Positions 11,967 to 25,700 of a DNA stretch of 64,000 nt are shown here, piece by piece. Where the stretch lies: the NCBI GenBank assembly GCA_024305405.1, contig JAKNDB010000087.1, positions 9,178,501-9,242,500 of the forward strand, written 5' to 3'. The DNA comes from Dirofilaria immitis (lineage: Eukaryota > Nematoda > Chromadorea > Rhabditida > Onchocercidae). The position numbers and the translations under genes were made by a program. Numbering within the stretch: the stretch's first letter is position 1; each line of letters opens with the position of its first letter. The notes under the pieces were generated by a model. It had not been told where the DNA came from, searched no databases, and saw nothing but the letters and a program-made list of their open reading frames with translations.

Positions 11967-14900
11967 TTTCGAAATTATCTTCGATGAATTCCAAAAATAT
12001 TTTGCCGTAATTTTCTTCTTACATTACATTATGTGATGTAAAATTTAATCATTTTATTATACATTACAAAAGTCTCACTCCAAAAATCATACGTGCTTTG
12101 GTGTTGGACAATTTTAAAAAAATTTAATACATTTCTGCATCTCACCTACTGTTATTGTGCAATTTATATGAAATTTTAATTATTAAAATATTTTTATCTT
12201 TCTTTTTTTTATTGAACATATTGTGTTCTAATAATACTTATATGTTAACTCTTAATAATTATCAGGAAGGATATTAATTATGATATTTTTACCATTAATT
12301 GAACTCATTCATATAAGCCATATCAATTAACAGTGGGATACTGTCGAAGTTTGATTTAATTTTTAATTATGTGTTGACGACATATCTCTTATATGTTAGC
12401 TTTAAATGCTATCTTAATTAATATTTTAAATAGTATTTTGTTTGAGTTTTTAAGCTAACTTGAAATTTTATTAAACTTGCTCGAAGTTTGATGGTAACAG
12501 AAATATATTCTTCAAGCATTAAATTATGTTGCGATTTAGAATTAAATGAGGTCATAAAATTTTTCAAAAAAGCTTCCATTGAAGCAATGACTGATAATTC
12601 AATGTTGCACTAGTGAATAATAAATAAGCCATTTGCAGCATATATGAAACTTTCGTAATAATACTTTTTTTTGGTTTTGAGAATTTCCTGATTTTTGGGA
12701 AAAAAGATTTTTTTGTGGTTTTCTTTGGAAATTTTTTGATTTTTGAGAATTTTAAAAATAAAATTTTTTTGACCGATTTTTATTCAATCTTCCAACATTC
12801 ATTTTGTATTGTCATTTAGAAAAATGAAATTAGCAATTTTATGACCGCAGTTAATCAATAATTATCACCGATATTAAATTTCATTAGCTACTTTTTAGTA
12901 TGCCATTATTAGACGATTTGTTTAATCTACGATATAATTCTGAAGCACTTGCTTATTTGTTTTCATTGGTTGTTTGTTAACTTTGTTAACTGTATAATTA
13001 TTCATTTTACCCAAAAATAATTTATATGATTGTATTTAAAAAGCGTCAAAATTTTGAGACTTAAAAAGTTCCAGAATTTTTGATGCTGTAAATAATTCAA
13101 AGAAAATTTTGGAAAGAAAATATTCTATTTTTATATCTCATAATTTAACTGTGCGATATTATGAGATGACGAAAAAAAGAAACTAATGAAATTAAGATAG
13201 AAGTTTTATTGTGTGCTTATTTAAATATAATAATTTTTTTCTCTTACTTCTTTCTGCTTACATTAATCATTAAAAAACTAATACACATATTTTTTATTTA
13301 ATTTATCAGATAAAAATTGGAGTCGGAATCAAAGTGTGTCATTTTCTAAATGACAGTTGTTTGAGATAATCCCAAGATTAAGATTTTTGATTATATGTTC
13401 TAATTATCGCATAACCTAATTTTAAACTTTCCCTAATGCCACTCTATCAGATGTGATACAGTGATTTATTAATTATGCAAAATTTCAGATATGATTTTAA
13501 TTTTTATTATAGGGAAATTCAAAGTTTCAAAAAATACAAGTATACAGTCGCTAGAAGTGATATTTGATGATGATGATGATGATGTAATAAAAGAAGGTAA
13601 CGTTTAATGATGATGTATGAGAAAGTGATATTTAACGTTAATGTATTATTAGAGAAATTAATGATATTGTATTAAATTATTGGAAAAGGAAAAAAAAGAT
13701 AATTTATGGTAGTTTAATGCATTCTTTGTTTCGATTGTCATATATATTTGCTGACAAAAATATAAAGTTGTGATGAAAAAGTAATAAAAGATAAATATAT
13801 TGTTTGATGAAAAGGGAGGAAGAAAGTGTTTTTCTTATTACATTTCTCGCTCTATATTTTTTAACTTGAAGTAAGAAATAAAATGTAATTGCGAGAATTT
13901 ATCGTATGAAGGAAAGAAGTGAAATTTCAAATCATTGATGTTACATTAAAGCTTTACATGATTACAAGATAGATGAAATATACAATTATTTTATATCATA
14001 CAAATATAAAGTTGCAACAGTTAAGGAGTAATATTAATGCGAATAATTCATTATGCTGTTTAATTATTCATTGATTATTATCAAGGTTTCAATTCTTGCC
14101 ACTTAAATATTTCATTATTATAATTAGTAAGCATTTAATTTAACTTAAATCAAGTGCATTATTCGTTTATCGTTAAATAAGTCGTCTGATCATTATTTGT
14201 AATATATCTCATAAGTAATATGTTTGGGAAATAATTTGATAATTAATATTATTATTGGGTAGAAATTTCCATATATGATTTGATACTGATTACCGTACTA
14301 TATATTCAGTTTTAATTAAAGACATTAAAATGTAATTTATTTAGTATATGAATGAATAAATATATGAGTAGCTTTATGCTTAATTATCATGAAATTCTTG
14401 GAAATCAATTGCATCTGATAAAATTTTATTTCTCCAAATTATTCATTTCAAATATATCAAGGAATTACACAGTTGCGTAATTACCATAAATTATTATATT
14501 ATGCGAATAAGTATATATATTATAATTAAGCAAATAGTACTAAATAAATTATGATTTATTTAGCATTTTTCATTAAAATCAAATTGAGATATTTTTGGGT
14601 GCTTATTTTAATTTTATTATTCCATTTTTATGCAAAAAAAGTGTAAGAATAAGAAGAGAAAATTAGTAAAGAAATATGTAAGAAAAAACCAAAAATTTTC
14701 AATCATTCGCTAATGTAAGTTAACTCCAAGCAATTAAGTCAATTCTATTTAAATTTTGCAATTTAGTATTAAAAATCAAGAAAGAAAAAATTAATTTAAA
14801 ATATATGTAAATATATACAAATGATTTATATATAAATATATACAAATGGTTTAATTATTCCAGTTGAAATAACAGTTGAAAGAAAACTATTTACACATAT

Positions 14901-15720
14901 AATTCAGCGGACAATATATTTTAATTTAAAATTTTGTTAATTAATATACTAAAACTTTTCAATTTTATTAATTCAGTTATTCCAGTTGAAGTAATATTTG
15001 AAAATATAAACAACAATTTGATGCAATGTGTTATGTAAGATGAACGGAAACAAGTTTTGAATTATTTCCTTTGGCATATTAACATTCCATATCTTTCCCT
15101 TATTTTTATTTTTAATTGCTATTTAAGTGTCATTCTTAAGTATCATAATATTTCAATTTTCTCCACCATTTTCTTTCACTTTTTACTAGTAATGCTATTC
15201 TTACAATTTTTTTCCTAATATTTTCAACTTAAAATTATTATTCATTTTTAGATTGTATTTTAAGATATTGAAGCTATTTATATATAAAATAAAATTATTA
15301 TCTTTATTTAAAATAATTCTATTATTCATTTAAACCAATCATTTCTAATTTCTTTATTATTTAAAACATATTATTGGTCCAAATTTCAAAAAATCTAAAT
15401 TCTCTTTTTTTTAGTTTTATCGCTTTTTTGTTATTATCAGAAATGATTTATTTTTAAATAATAATTACAACGAAATTAAAATTCACTTTATACTTTTATT
15501 ATTTTGCCCGACAATTCGAGAAAATATTGATCGATTTGTATTTTATATATTAATACAAAATGTATTGAGAATCATTCATTTGTATTATATTGAAAAATGA
15601 AAAAAAATTTATCCATTATGCTCAAAATTTCATATGTTTTCAAAATTTTTAAATTACTGAATGAAATAGCGAAAATGAAAAGACTTTTGCATATTTGCGA
15701 AATTTTATATTTTATACTTT

Positions 15721-15827
15721 TATACTTTTCCTATACTTCATACTTTTAAATAATCATTGAATTTATATAGTATTTTTTATACTTTTCCTATACTTTATAC
15801 TTTTAGATAATCATTGAATCTATATAG
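15721..15827. repeat. 50-bp direct duplication
   Basis: The unit at 15721-15770 (TATACTTTTCCTATACTTCA...) is repeated at 15778-15827 with three differences and a 7-bp spacer. It is non-coding. Confidence 0.85.
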
Positions 15828-17515
15828 TCATAAAAATTATTATTCAAATAAATCAAATACACAAAATATAGTTTAGTTTTAATTTTATGATTTGATTAAA
15901 ATAATATGCCAATTTTTTCCAATAGTTCAAATTACAATATTTTAAAAGAAAAATATAAAAATTTTATTGAAGTAATACTTCCGTGCATGCATACATTTAT
16001 TTTTAGCGGACGGATTGTGATTTTCTATAATCATATGCCAATATTTTACGTTATTGATTTATATGGTAATCGATAAATCGATAACTCGATCCTTTCATAT
16101 TTAATATATTTATGCATGGCAGAAATATTTTGAAAACATTTATTACTATGAAAACATTCGTCATATATTGCCAACTTATGCTTTCCTTATTTTTAAAATG
16201 AATTATTTGAATTACATATATTTTTGCAGCCGTCCAAAAACAATATGATAATTGGAAATTTTTAATTATAATTAATTTCCTATTTCGTCTATTAATTAGT
16301 ATAAAAATCATTTCATATTTAAATAATTGGTACGAATAATCATTCATAACTTTCATATTAAATGTAAAAAAAATGAATTATTTCTTTTTCGTTTTTGTTT
16401 TCTCTCTTTTCCTCTTCTTCTCACACTCTCTCTTTAACTACTTAGTTTTACATTTATTTAAATGAAAATTATTGATTGCAAAAATATTTTGAAACAATTT
16501 CTTTTAGAATAAAATCTTTTTTATTATAGAAATTGAAATATATAAATAAATTTAATGGAAAATATTTTCATTCATTCAACAGTTTATAAAAGATTCTATA
16601 CTATTTCAATAAATAAATATTCAACCATTTTAGAATTTCAAATTAATTCCTAAATAACATTTGCAACTAACATTATGAAATAAAAATGATGCATACTTTT
16701 TTTTTTGTTTATATATATATATAATGAGATAAATGAAATTGTCAATTATTTTAATCTTTTTTTTCTTTAAATTTTGTTTATTTTAATTTAATTTTATATC
16801 GAAACATTTCCTAAAATTTTCAACAAAAATATGAGAGTAATATCACTTATGAAATGTTTGTTATTTATCTATCAGTTCATTTATTTCTAATACGCCCTTT
16901 TTCTTCATCTATACAAGATGAGATATTCTTTCATAATTTTCTTCTTTTTTTTTCGTCAATAAGTTTGATATCCTTGGATACATATGATGATTCATTGTTA
17001 ATAAATAAATATAATTTTTCTTTTTTTAATCCAAAATTTATAATATATGAAATATAGCAGTTTACTATCAATTAAAGAAATAAATAAAAATACAAATAAT
17101 ATATATAATGTGAATTTTGATTTCACTTTATTTATTTTTTTGATGAAATTTTATAAAATAATTTATTTTGTCAGAATAAAAAAAAAAAAGAAATAATTTC
17201 ACTTTTTATTATTGTTGTATTTATTAAATTTTCAATTTAATAAGTATTTATTTATTAATATGCGTAAAAAAAGAATAGTAAAATAGTGGGAAATATTAAA
17301 ACAAAAGTATGGAATTACACTTATAAATTGACGAAATATTTTTAAATTGTTACACAAATCTAACAATTTTTACACCATTGCAACAACGTTATGCAAGTTT
17401 TAAGCATGCTTAAACCTGGAAAAAGCAAAAATCATCCTATATTGTTCCATTTTTCATTTTGTTTACTTCCTATTATTGAAATATTTCATCTGATCATTAT
17501 CATTATTGTTACACT

Positions 17516-17660
17516 CATTCATTCATTCATTCATTCATTCATTCATCCATCTATCCATCCATCCATCCATCCATCCATCCATCCATCCATCCATCCATTC
17601 ATCTACACCTACACACACATACACACACACACACACACACACATACACATATATATATAC
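17516..17660. repeat. Composite microsatellite (CATT)n-(CATC)n-(AC)n-(TA)n
   Basis: About 30 bp of CATT repeats change into CATC repeats, followed by an AC-rich run and a short AT run. Two overlapping open frames here only encode His/Ser/Ile/Pro and Thr/His repeat peptides and are not taken as genes. Confidence 0.95.
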
Positions 17661-20600
17661 TCTTTGTTATAGACCTAAATTTATCTATCATCCATACATT
17701 CTTAACTATTTATTTATTTGTCTGCTTGTTTACATTCTATTTATTTGTGTCATCTTGTTTACATTCAATTCTATGTCATCTATTAAGCGTTGTTAACCTA
17801 ACCATTCATAGTAATAGAAATAATCTTTCATTTTATATTTATTCCATCGTTTAATAATCTAAATGCGATAGTTTATAATTTTATTTATTATTTATCATTG
17901 TTATTAATTATCATTATCATTAACTATATTTTATAATTATCAAAATAAAAAAAAATTATCAGAATTTTTAATCGAAATTAGCAATATGTATGACAAAATT
18001 TATAAGCATTTTGGCATCGATAAAACTTGCAAAAAAAAACGTCAACTTAATATCTTTTCATTTTAATCCTTCTTTTCGTTTGTTCTATTCTCGAATTTAT
18101 AAAACGGTCAATATTGATTTTATGCTGAAAAAAGAAGAAGAATTAATAAAGGTATACTTATGAAGTAGTAATTATATCAAATTATCAATTTTATATCATT
18201 TTGTTGTTTTATTATTATTACAATGTCTATCAATTATTTATTATTGTTTATCAAATAAAATATTGTTGCTATTAGTTGATAAATTAAAGTTTTTGGTTGA
18301 TTTCTTTAACTTGCAAATGACAAATTCATTTATTTTTTGTTATCATATCAAAAGATATTATCAAAGCAGTAAAGAAGAGAAAAGGAAAAGAAAAAGACAG
18401 AAATGATAACGATATGTGAAAATGTTTTTTCATCTTTTAAAATGATATAATTATTTAATGGATAACTTGAAATATATTTGAAATAAGATTAACTTTTATT
18501 TCATTTTCAATCCTCATAATACATATCCAAGAGAATATTATAGCATCGCGTAAAATGAAATTTTAACTTAAAAATAATTAAAATTATTAAAGTATTCACA
18601 GGCATGGTATTTGAATTAAAATCAAATATCAATCGATAAAATAAATTTTCTGAAAATATTTTCAAATTTTAATAAAATAGGAATGAGAAAGAATAGAACA
18701 AATAAATGAGGAAATAAAATATAGAACCGGTACTAATTATAAAATGTTTTCTATCAGCCAAATTTTTGAGTACCTTTTCAACCAATCAGTTAATTTTTAT
18801 TTCCGTTCTATTTCCTTCTTCTCATCATTTAATTTCCCAAATATTTTCCTTCTTAAATTGTCATAATTTTCCATTTCGTCTCCTTTTTAATTGGAATCAC
18901 AAATTGGACACAAATTGATAATAATAAAGGATATTTAATAAATTCTAATAGTTTACTCTTTCTAACTTTTGGATAGATTGTATTTTTGCTTTCTCATTTG
19001 ATACTATTATTCGTATATTTTTATTTGTATTTCTGTAATTACTTTATTAATTTAGTGATTAAAATTTTAAATTATCATCATTTCTAATCATTTTATTAGT
19101 TTTTTTTTCAGCAATTTATTATATTTTTTTATGTCTTTAAAATCTTTTTCAGTTTTAAAGTTATTGTTTTCATTTCATTGAATTAAAATATGCATATGTA
19201 TGAGAAAATTGCTCATTTTTCTCGGCTAAATATAATATATTTATTTGCATGTGATTCAAATTAATAATATCGAAATTATTTTTGGCATAATACCTCTTTT
19301 GTTACTGATTTGTTTTGCATTATTTGAAGGTAAACATTGAAATGAGAAATTTGTAAACAAGCAAATTAAGAGATAAATTTATGCAATAAAATAAAGGACA
19401 ACATGCGGTAAGGAGATATAAGAATTAAATTATAAAATCATGAAAATAGTAATTATGATTTCAAATTATAAAGACGATAGTTATGAGAATAGCGAAAATA
19501 ATAATTATTTTTGTAGTATCATTTTTGCCTATTATCCTTTTTTTTCTTTTTGATTTTTCATTATCTATTTATTCAATAAGTTTATTACTTTCATTTAATT
19601 TGTTGATTGAATTTCTCCTTCAAAAATAGTTCCTAATTTAATAATTGCTATGTTTCTGGTAAATAATGAATAACTTAATAAGAAATGATAGTACAATGAA
19701 AAAGAAGGAAATTATAGAAATAAGATAATTTGATGAGAATATTATTCATGAATTTAATTCAAAAATATATTCTTATGATTGTGCTTAAATTCTCATTAAT
19801 ATACGTTGTATGTAAACTTTTGTTATCAGGAAATATAGGATGTGAAACTTTTAAATTAACATAATAATTTTACTTATATATATTTTTGCTATTATACTTT
19901 ATTTTTTTATGGTTTATGCTAAACTTTTCCTTCTTTCCAAAGATATTAAGAATAGTTAAAAGAAACCTAAAGTATTAGTAAAAACTTTTTAACAAAAATA
20001 TATGATGCAATGATAAAAAATTTTTATTTTATTAACTATACAATATTTATTAAAAGTTAAATTGCAAAAATTAATCATTAATTTTCAATATTTTAATTCT
20101 TTCCTTCAACTTTTTATAATATCTTTTTTTAGTTTCCATCTTTTTTTTGAAAAAAATTTGAACTTAAAATGTTCAAATATTGTTTAAAACAAATTTATAC
20201 TCTTTTTTTTGTTTGTAATTTTATGGAAACATTTTTAAGCTGCTACAATTATATTCTAAATTGAATTATATGATATAGTATGGATAAATGATTTCGTATT
20301 ATTAGATATTATTTAAATGAATAAATGAACAAATAATCATTAAGCGTAATATGACGAAATTGAAATGTAATATACAGAAGTTGAAAAATTTTATTAGCTT
20401 TTAAATTAAGATCTATGCTAGTAAAGTCTATTTTTGAGTTTTTGCGAATTCATACATTTATTATATAAATTAATATTTAGATAAATATGATATTTCTATC
20501 TTAAATTGTTTTTTATCTTAAAAATAATGCTAGATTATCGTTTCATATAAGAAGAGAAAATTTCTTGATACATTAGAGATTATTATTTATTGTACAAATA

Positions 20601-21525
20601 ATATAACTGACAATAATCAATGTGGGAATTATTTGTTTACTAAAGCTAATTCATGTGATGGAAAATGATAATTAATGACTGATAAGGATTTTATCAATTT
20701 GAATATCATAGGATGCATTGAAAATTTGTAATATTTCATGATCGAATTATGAATAACATAAATAAAAATAATGAAATAAGAGGTGAAATAATTAAGATGA
20801 AAGATTTCTTCTTTTGTTACATTTATTTTATCATTTTTTGGGGTATAAATAATTTTTTTTTGATCATTTAATTTTTTATTATATTCATTTGATTTCAATT
20901 TTTCTTATCACTGATCCATTCCTTTATACTGTAATAATATTGTTTTAAATAAATAATAAAACGAGAAATGCTGATTAATTATTCAAATGTATCATGACAT
21001 GAATCATCCTAATTTTTACAATAATTTCTTTTCTTCTTTTTGTAATTCAATGAATCATTATTTGTTAAATCGAACAACAGATTTATTTAATCAATAATGT
21101 ATGATTAATAATGAATATGTTACAAAGTATAATTAAAATTAAGTACAATACTTGCCTGTTTTCATTGATTATATCTGATCAGATATGTTCTCATTTATAT
21201 TCAAACATATTTCCCGTATCAAAAGCGATTATATAGAATAGAAATTTTGATTAGAAAATCACAATTAAATTGATTCATACCTATTTTATTCAATAAAAAA
21301 TGTTAAACGTCAAAATGTTACGTTAATTAATTATAATACATCAGATGCTACGTCAATAAACGTAGCGCACGGAAACATTAATGAATAATTTAATTTATTG
21401 GATCGTTATGATAATTTTGATGTTACGCCGTTGTTTATTGAAATGCTGTTAATATATCAAAAAAAAGTTATAGAATAACAAAAAATGTTATATCAGAGCA
21501 TATCAGAGGTATCTTTCAGTTTATT

Positions 21526-21619
21526 TAATCATTATTACCATCATCATTATTATTGTTATCGTTATCATTATCATAATCAATCATCATCATCATTATCATC
21601 ACTATCATCATTAACCATT
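21526..21619. repeat. CAT/ATT-rich imperfect trinucleotide tract
   Basis: Imperfect run of ATC, ATT and CAT triplets. The open frame across it encodes a Ser/His/Tyr-rich repeat peptide and is rejected as a gene. Confidence 0.8.
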
Positions 21620-22727
21620 ATATCACTGATTCCCTTCGCTATGACTTTTTTCTTATTTATCTTTTTTAGATAAATTTTTATCTTCGATCAGAAATATTTC
21701 TTTACACTTTTGCTTTTAAGTACTATAAAAAAATAAAAATATTTTTTCTCCTCCCTCATTTATCATTGGAAATTTGTTTACCTTAATGTTACGTCAGTTT
21801 GGCTTATTTAATAGCTTTTTACTCCTAAAATATGATATGATATAAAAATATATTAATGTATTATAGATTTAAAAGGCTGTTAAAGTTTCCTTCCTTTTTT
21901 ATTATCCGATAAGCTAACAAAAAAAATAAAACTCTTTTTCTCGCATTTCTTTTTATTTTTCTCGAACTATTCCTTATTTTTCTCGAACAAAATTTTTCAT
22001 CTAATCATTTTAATGAGAAATTTCATAAATTTTCTTATAAAAATAAGTTTAAATTTAATTATGTGAAGAATGTTTAGAAAAAACTATAAAATATCAAAGT
22101 CTTTCATTGATTTCTGAACGTTAAATAATTAAAAAGTATTTTCCTTCTGCTAAATACATTGATATGGTCTTAATATGTTAAATAAAGTTTATAGGCATGC
22201 AATAAAAAATATTAATGTAAGGGTGAAGATATATATGGCTTCATTGCTGTCGAAAAATCTTTTAAATGAGAAACTTTTTTAATAGAGAGAGAGGAGGAGG
22301 AGAGAGAGAGAAAGGGAAAGACTTAAATTATTAAAAAGAATTCATGCTTATTTCTTAAGGTATTTCTTAATGTGAATTAAATCTTTTCAAGGTAAATTTA
22401 TAAAACTCTAGATAATCAAGCAAAGGTGTAACTATATTGTATTGCAAATAAAATATTCATTCTGTACAATAGTTAAATTGTTTTAATTTCGTATTTGAAA
22501 AACATAAATGTTAAGTCATTTATCCATTTATTTTTTAATATATTTCTGATAATTTTAAAAGAATTGAACTTTAGTTTATATTCATCGAGGATATATTGGA
22601 ATTAAATTGAAGTGTTAAATGAAATAAAGAAGCATGTATTTCAGTTACTTCACGATTTAACTGAAATTTTCAGTTAAAAAATAATTTTCTGATTGCTGAA
22701 ACAAAATCAATCGTCTTATCGTAACAA

Positions 22728-25700
22728 ATGGAGGAACAGGATGGTGAAAAGAAGTTTGTAATGCTTTTCATTCGTTTCTTCCGTGTTCTTATCATTTTCA
22801 AATTTTTTATTCTAAAAATTTTTATTTAGAAATGTTATTTTGTATGAATCAAAAATTCGCTTTTCAGATTATTATTATTATTTTTGGCAAAACAAAACGA
22901 TACAATTCACATCGAATCAAAAAAATGCAACTTTGTCATCGTTTCTTTCCCATATATCTTATAAACTTCCATATAATTTGTCAATGATTAAATTTTGTAA
23001 TCAGCAATTTCAAAAAAAAAGTTCCGTAGAAAAACAAAACAAAATTTGAGATTTAAAATCTCGCTTGATTTACATTCATCTGAATGATAATAAGAAGTGA
23101 GATTAAGAATTGATATGTAATTTAGCATACATTGAAATTTTAAATCATTTCATGAAAATTAAAATTTAAAATTAAAATTAAAGCTTAATACAATTTGAAA
23201 TTAGATTGATAGAGTATTATGCATTTACACCTAATTAAATTTATGTTACATTACTTAAAATTTAAAAATGATGTACAACTGATGCATGATGATAATAGAA
23301 ATGATTATGATATACTTACATATTAAGAAGGCATATCATGGTATCATGTTTCATAATGCGCATTTAGCGCTTTTTTCCATGGGAAATATCGTTTTAAAAT
23401 TTTCTGTGAAAAAATTTAGAATATAATTGATATGGTGGAAGCGGAAATATTGTACATTTATCATAATTGATATATCTTTTAATCATTTTCAAGTTTCATT
23501 TCAGCCTTAAAATTTTATTTCATTTTTCAAAAATTTTAAGCTTTTATACATTCCAAAGAAAGAAGTAAAAATAGAAGAATAAATTTTTCATAACTTTTTT
23601 TAAAAATTTTTTTCTTTCAAAGAATTTATGTTGTAATTCTTTTCCATTTATTTTATTGTTTATTTATATATATGTATTTTTTTTTTTAGAAACTTCCATA
23701 TCGAAGTAAACTAACTGAACGTATTGCACCTGGCCAAACATTAATTGTAAAAGGGAAAACATTAAATGATGCAAAAAGTTTGTTATTATATTATTTAATC
23801 AAATGATAATTTAAAAAAATTTTAAATTGATTCAGTAAATATTGTCAAATATAGGAAATTATCAATTGTAATATTAGTTTAAATTATTATAGATTTGATG
23901 TTGGCTTACATCGTGATAGCCCGGATTATAGTGGAGAAGATATTCCATTACATATTAGCATATGTTTTGATAAGGAAAGGTTTGATATTTTGTATTGGAA
24001 TAATTTTTAATTATTTATTTATTTGGTAAGACTTTCTTTCAATAACTTAGAAAATTTTTTATTCGTTCATTTCTCTTTCCATTTAAATAAAATAATCGAT
24101 TTGTTGTTTTTTGTTTAGATACAATTAAATATTATTAATTAGGAATTGAATGATCGATAAATGATATAATAAATAAGGACGAATAAAATAAAATGAATTT
24201 TACTTTTAGATAGCATTTAATACATTTTCGAATAATAGTTGGGGAAAAAGGAAAAACAAAATTACCATTTAAAAGAGGAAATGCATTCGATTTACGAATT
24301 CGAGCACATGGTAGCAAATTTGTGATTTATTGCAATGGCGTAAGTTTATAGCATTTTAGCTTGGATTAGTGATGAAAGAAGATAATGATAATAATTTTAA
24401 GTATTTGATAGCCAATTTCTTGAATTACTATGATAATTATAATACTAGTAATAATAACATTAATAATAATCATAATCATTATTAAGCAGAATAGTAATGA
24501 TACTGATATATTCTCGGAAATAATACTAGAGCTTCTGATTGAAATTTCCTATTAAAAACAAAATTTTAACAAGTGAAGTTTCAATAGTTTTTTCAGGTTT
24601 TTTCCAAGAAAAAACTGTTTAAGCAATGCTTTTTAAAAGGGTAAAATAGTTGGAAAAGAATTAATCATTTTATAAATATCGAATAGTTTAAATGATAATT
24701 TCAAAGTATAATTTTAAAATATATAATTTAAAGAAATATTGCTCCATACAGAAAAGAGAAATAAGAAATAAAACTATTGAAACTTCACTTGATAAAATTT
24801 TGTTTTTAATATGATATGCTTAAATCAGACTGGAGTTTGATACGATATGCTCAAATCAGATCGGAGTTTGATACGATATGCTTAAATCAGACTTGAGTTT
24901 GATACGATATGCTTAAATCAGACTGGAGTTTGATACGATATGCTTAAATCAGATTTGAGTTTGATACGATATGCTTAAATCAGACTTGAGTTTGATTATC
25001 ACTTTTTCATCTTTATATACGTTTTATTCAATAATCACATCATCACAATAATAATTTAATTATTTTCTTAATCAGTTATAAAGAAATACATGCCATTATA
25101 CCTAAACAATAATAATAATGACATATAGTAGGCTCATTTAAATACTTCAAATTTCTCATCCTACAGTACTGTAATAACAGCACCTATTACAACATCACTA
25201 TATATTTTTTAATATGACGATAATTTATGCATTTAATTTTGATAATTATCTAGAAAGAAGTGAAAATGTATGATTATCGAGTACCATTACAATGGGTTAC
25301 TTATGTATCAATTGATGGTGATACCATTATTGATCATGTACAATGGGGTGGAAAGTATTATGTTCGTTTTTATTTTTCTTTTAAATTAAATCAAATATTA
25401 ATAATATGTTTCCTTGATTAATATCTTAATTAAAATCCATGAAAAAATATTTAAGGATTTTTAGCTATCAGCAAAAATAAATGTTTGTATTTTATCTCTC
25501 TGAAAGTTTCTATCAATTCTATATATGATAATTTAAATTAATAAAATATTCAAATATCCAATAACTTATTTCAGTCTTTTGTCAAACAAAGTTCTACTAT
25601 TTTAGCCGGTTCCGTATGAATCAGGTATAGTAGATGGTGGTTTATTACCTGGTAAATCATTATACATTACCGGAATGCCTGATAAGCGTAGCAAACGATT

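Larger units (their letters stand above)
11967..22727. other. About 10.7 kb without a recognisable gene
   Basis: Extremely AT-rich sequence between the PAP2 and galectin genes. The open frames in it are short and of biased composition (Phe/Ile/Asn/Lys or repeat-encoded), with no paired splice sites or family motif. It holds a T/G-rich low-complexity tract near 12665-12775, a GAT run at 13566-13584, a 50-bp duplication (15721-15827), a CATT/CATC/AC composite microsatellite (17516-17660), a CAT-rich tract (21526-21619), a patch with TACGT words (21307-21366) and a GA-rich tract (22284-22320). Confidence 0.6.

Noticed and set aside
17391..17796. Two overlapping frames encoding His/Ser/Ile/Pro repeats
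   Set aside because: Created by the CATT/CATC/AC composite microsatellite.
24135..24317. 60-codon minus-strand frame
   Set aside because: Antisense shadow of a galectin exon.
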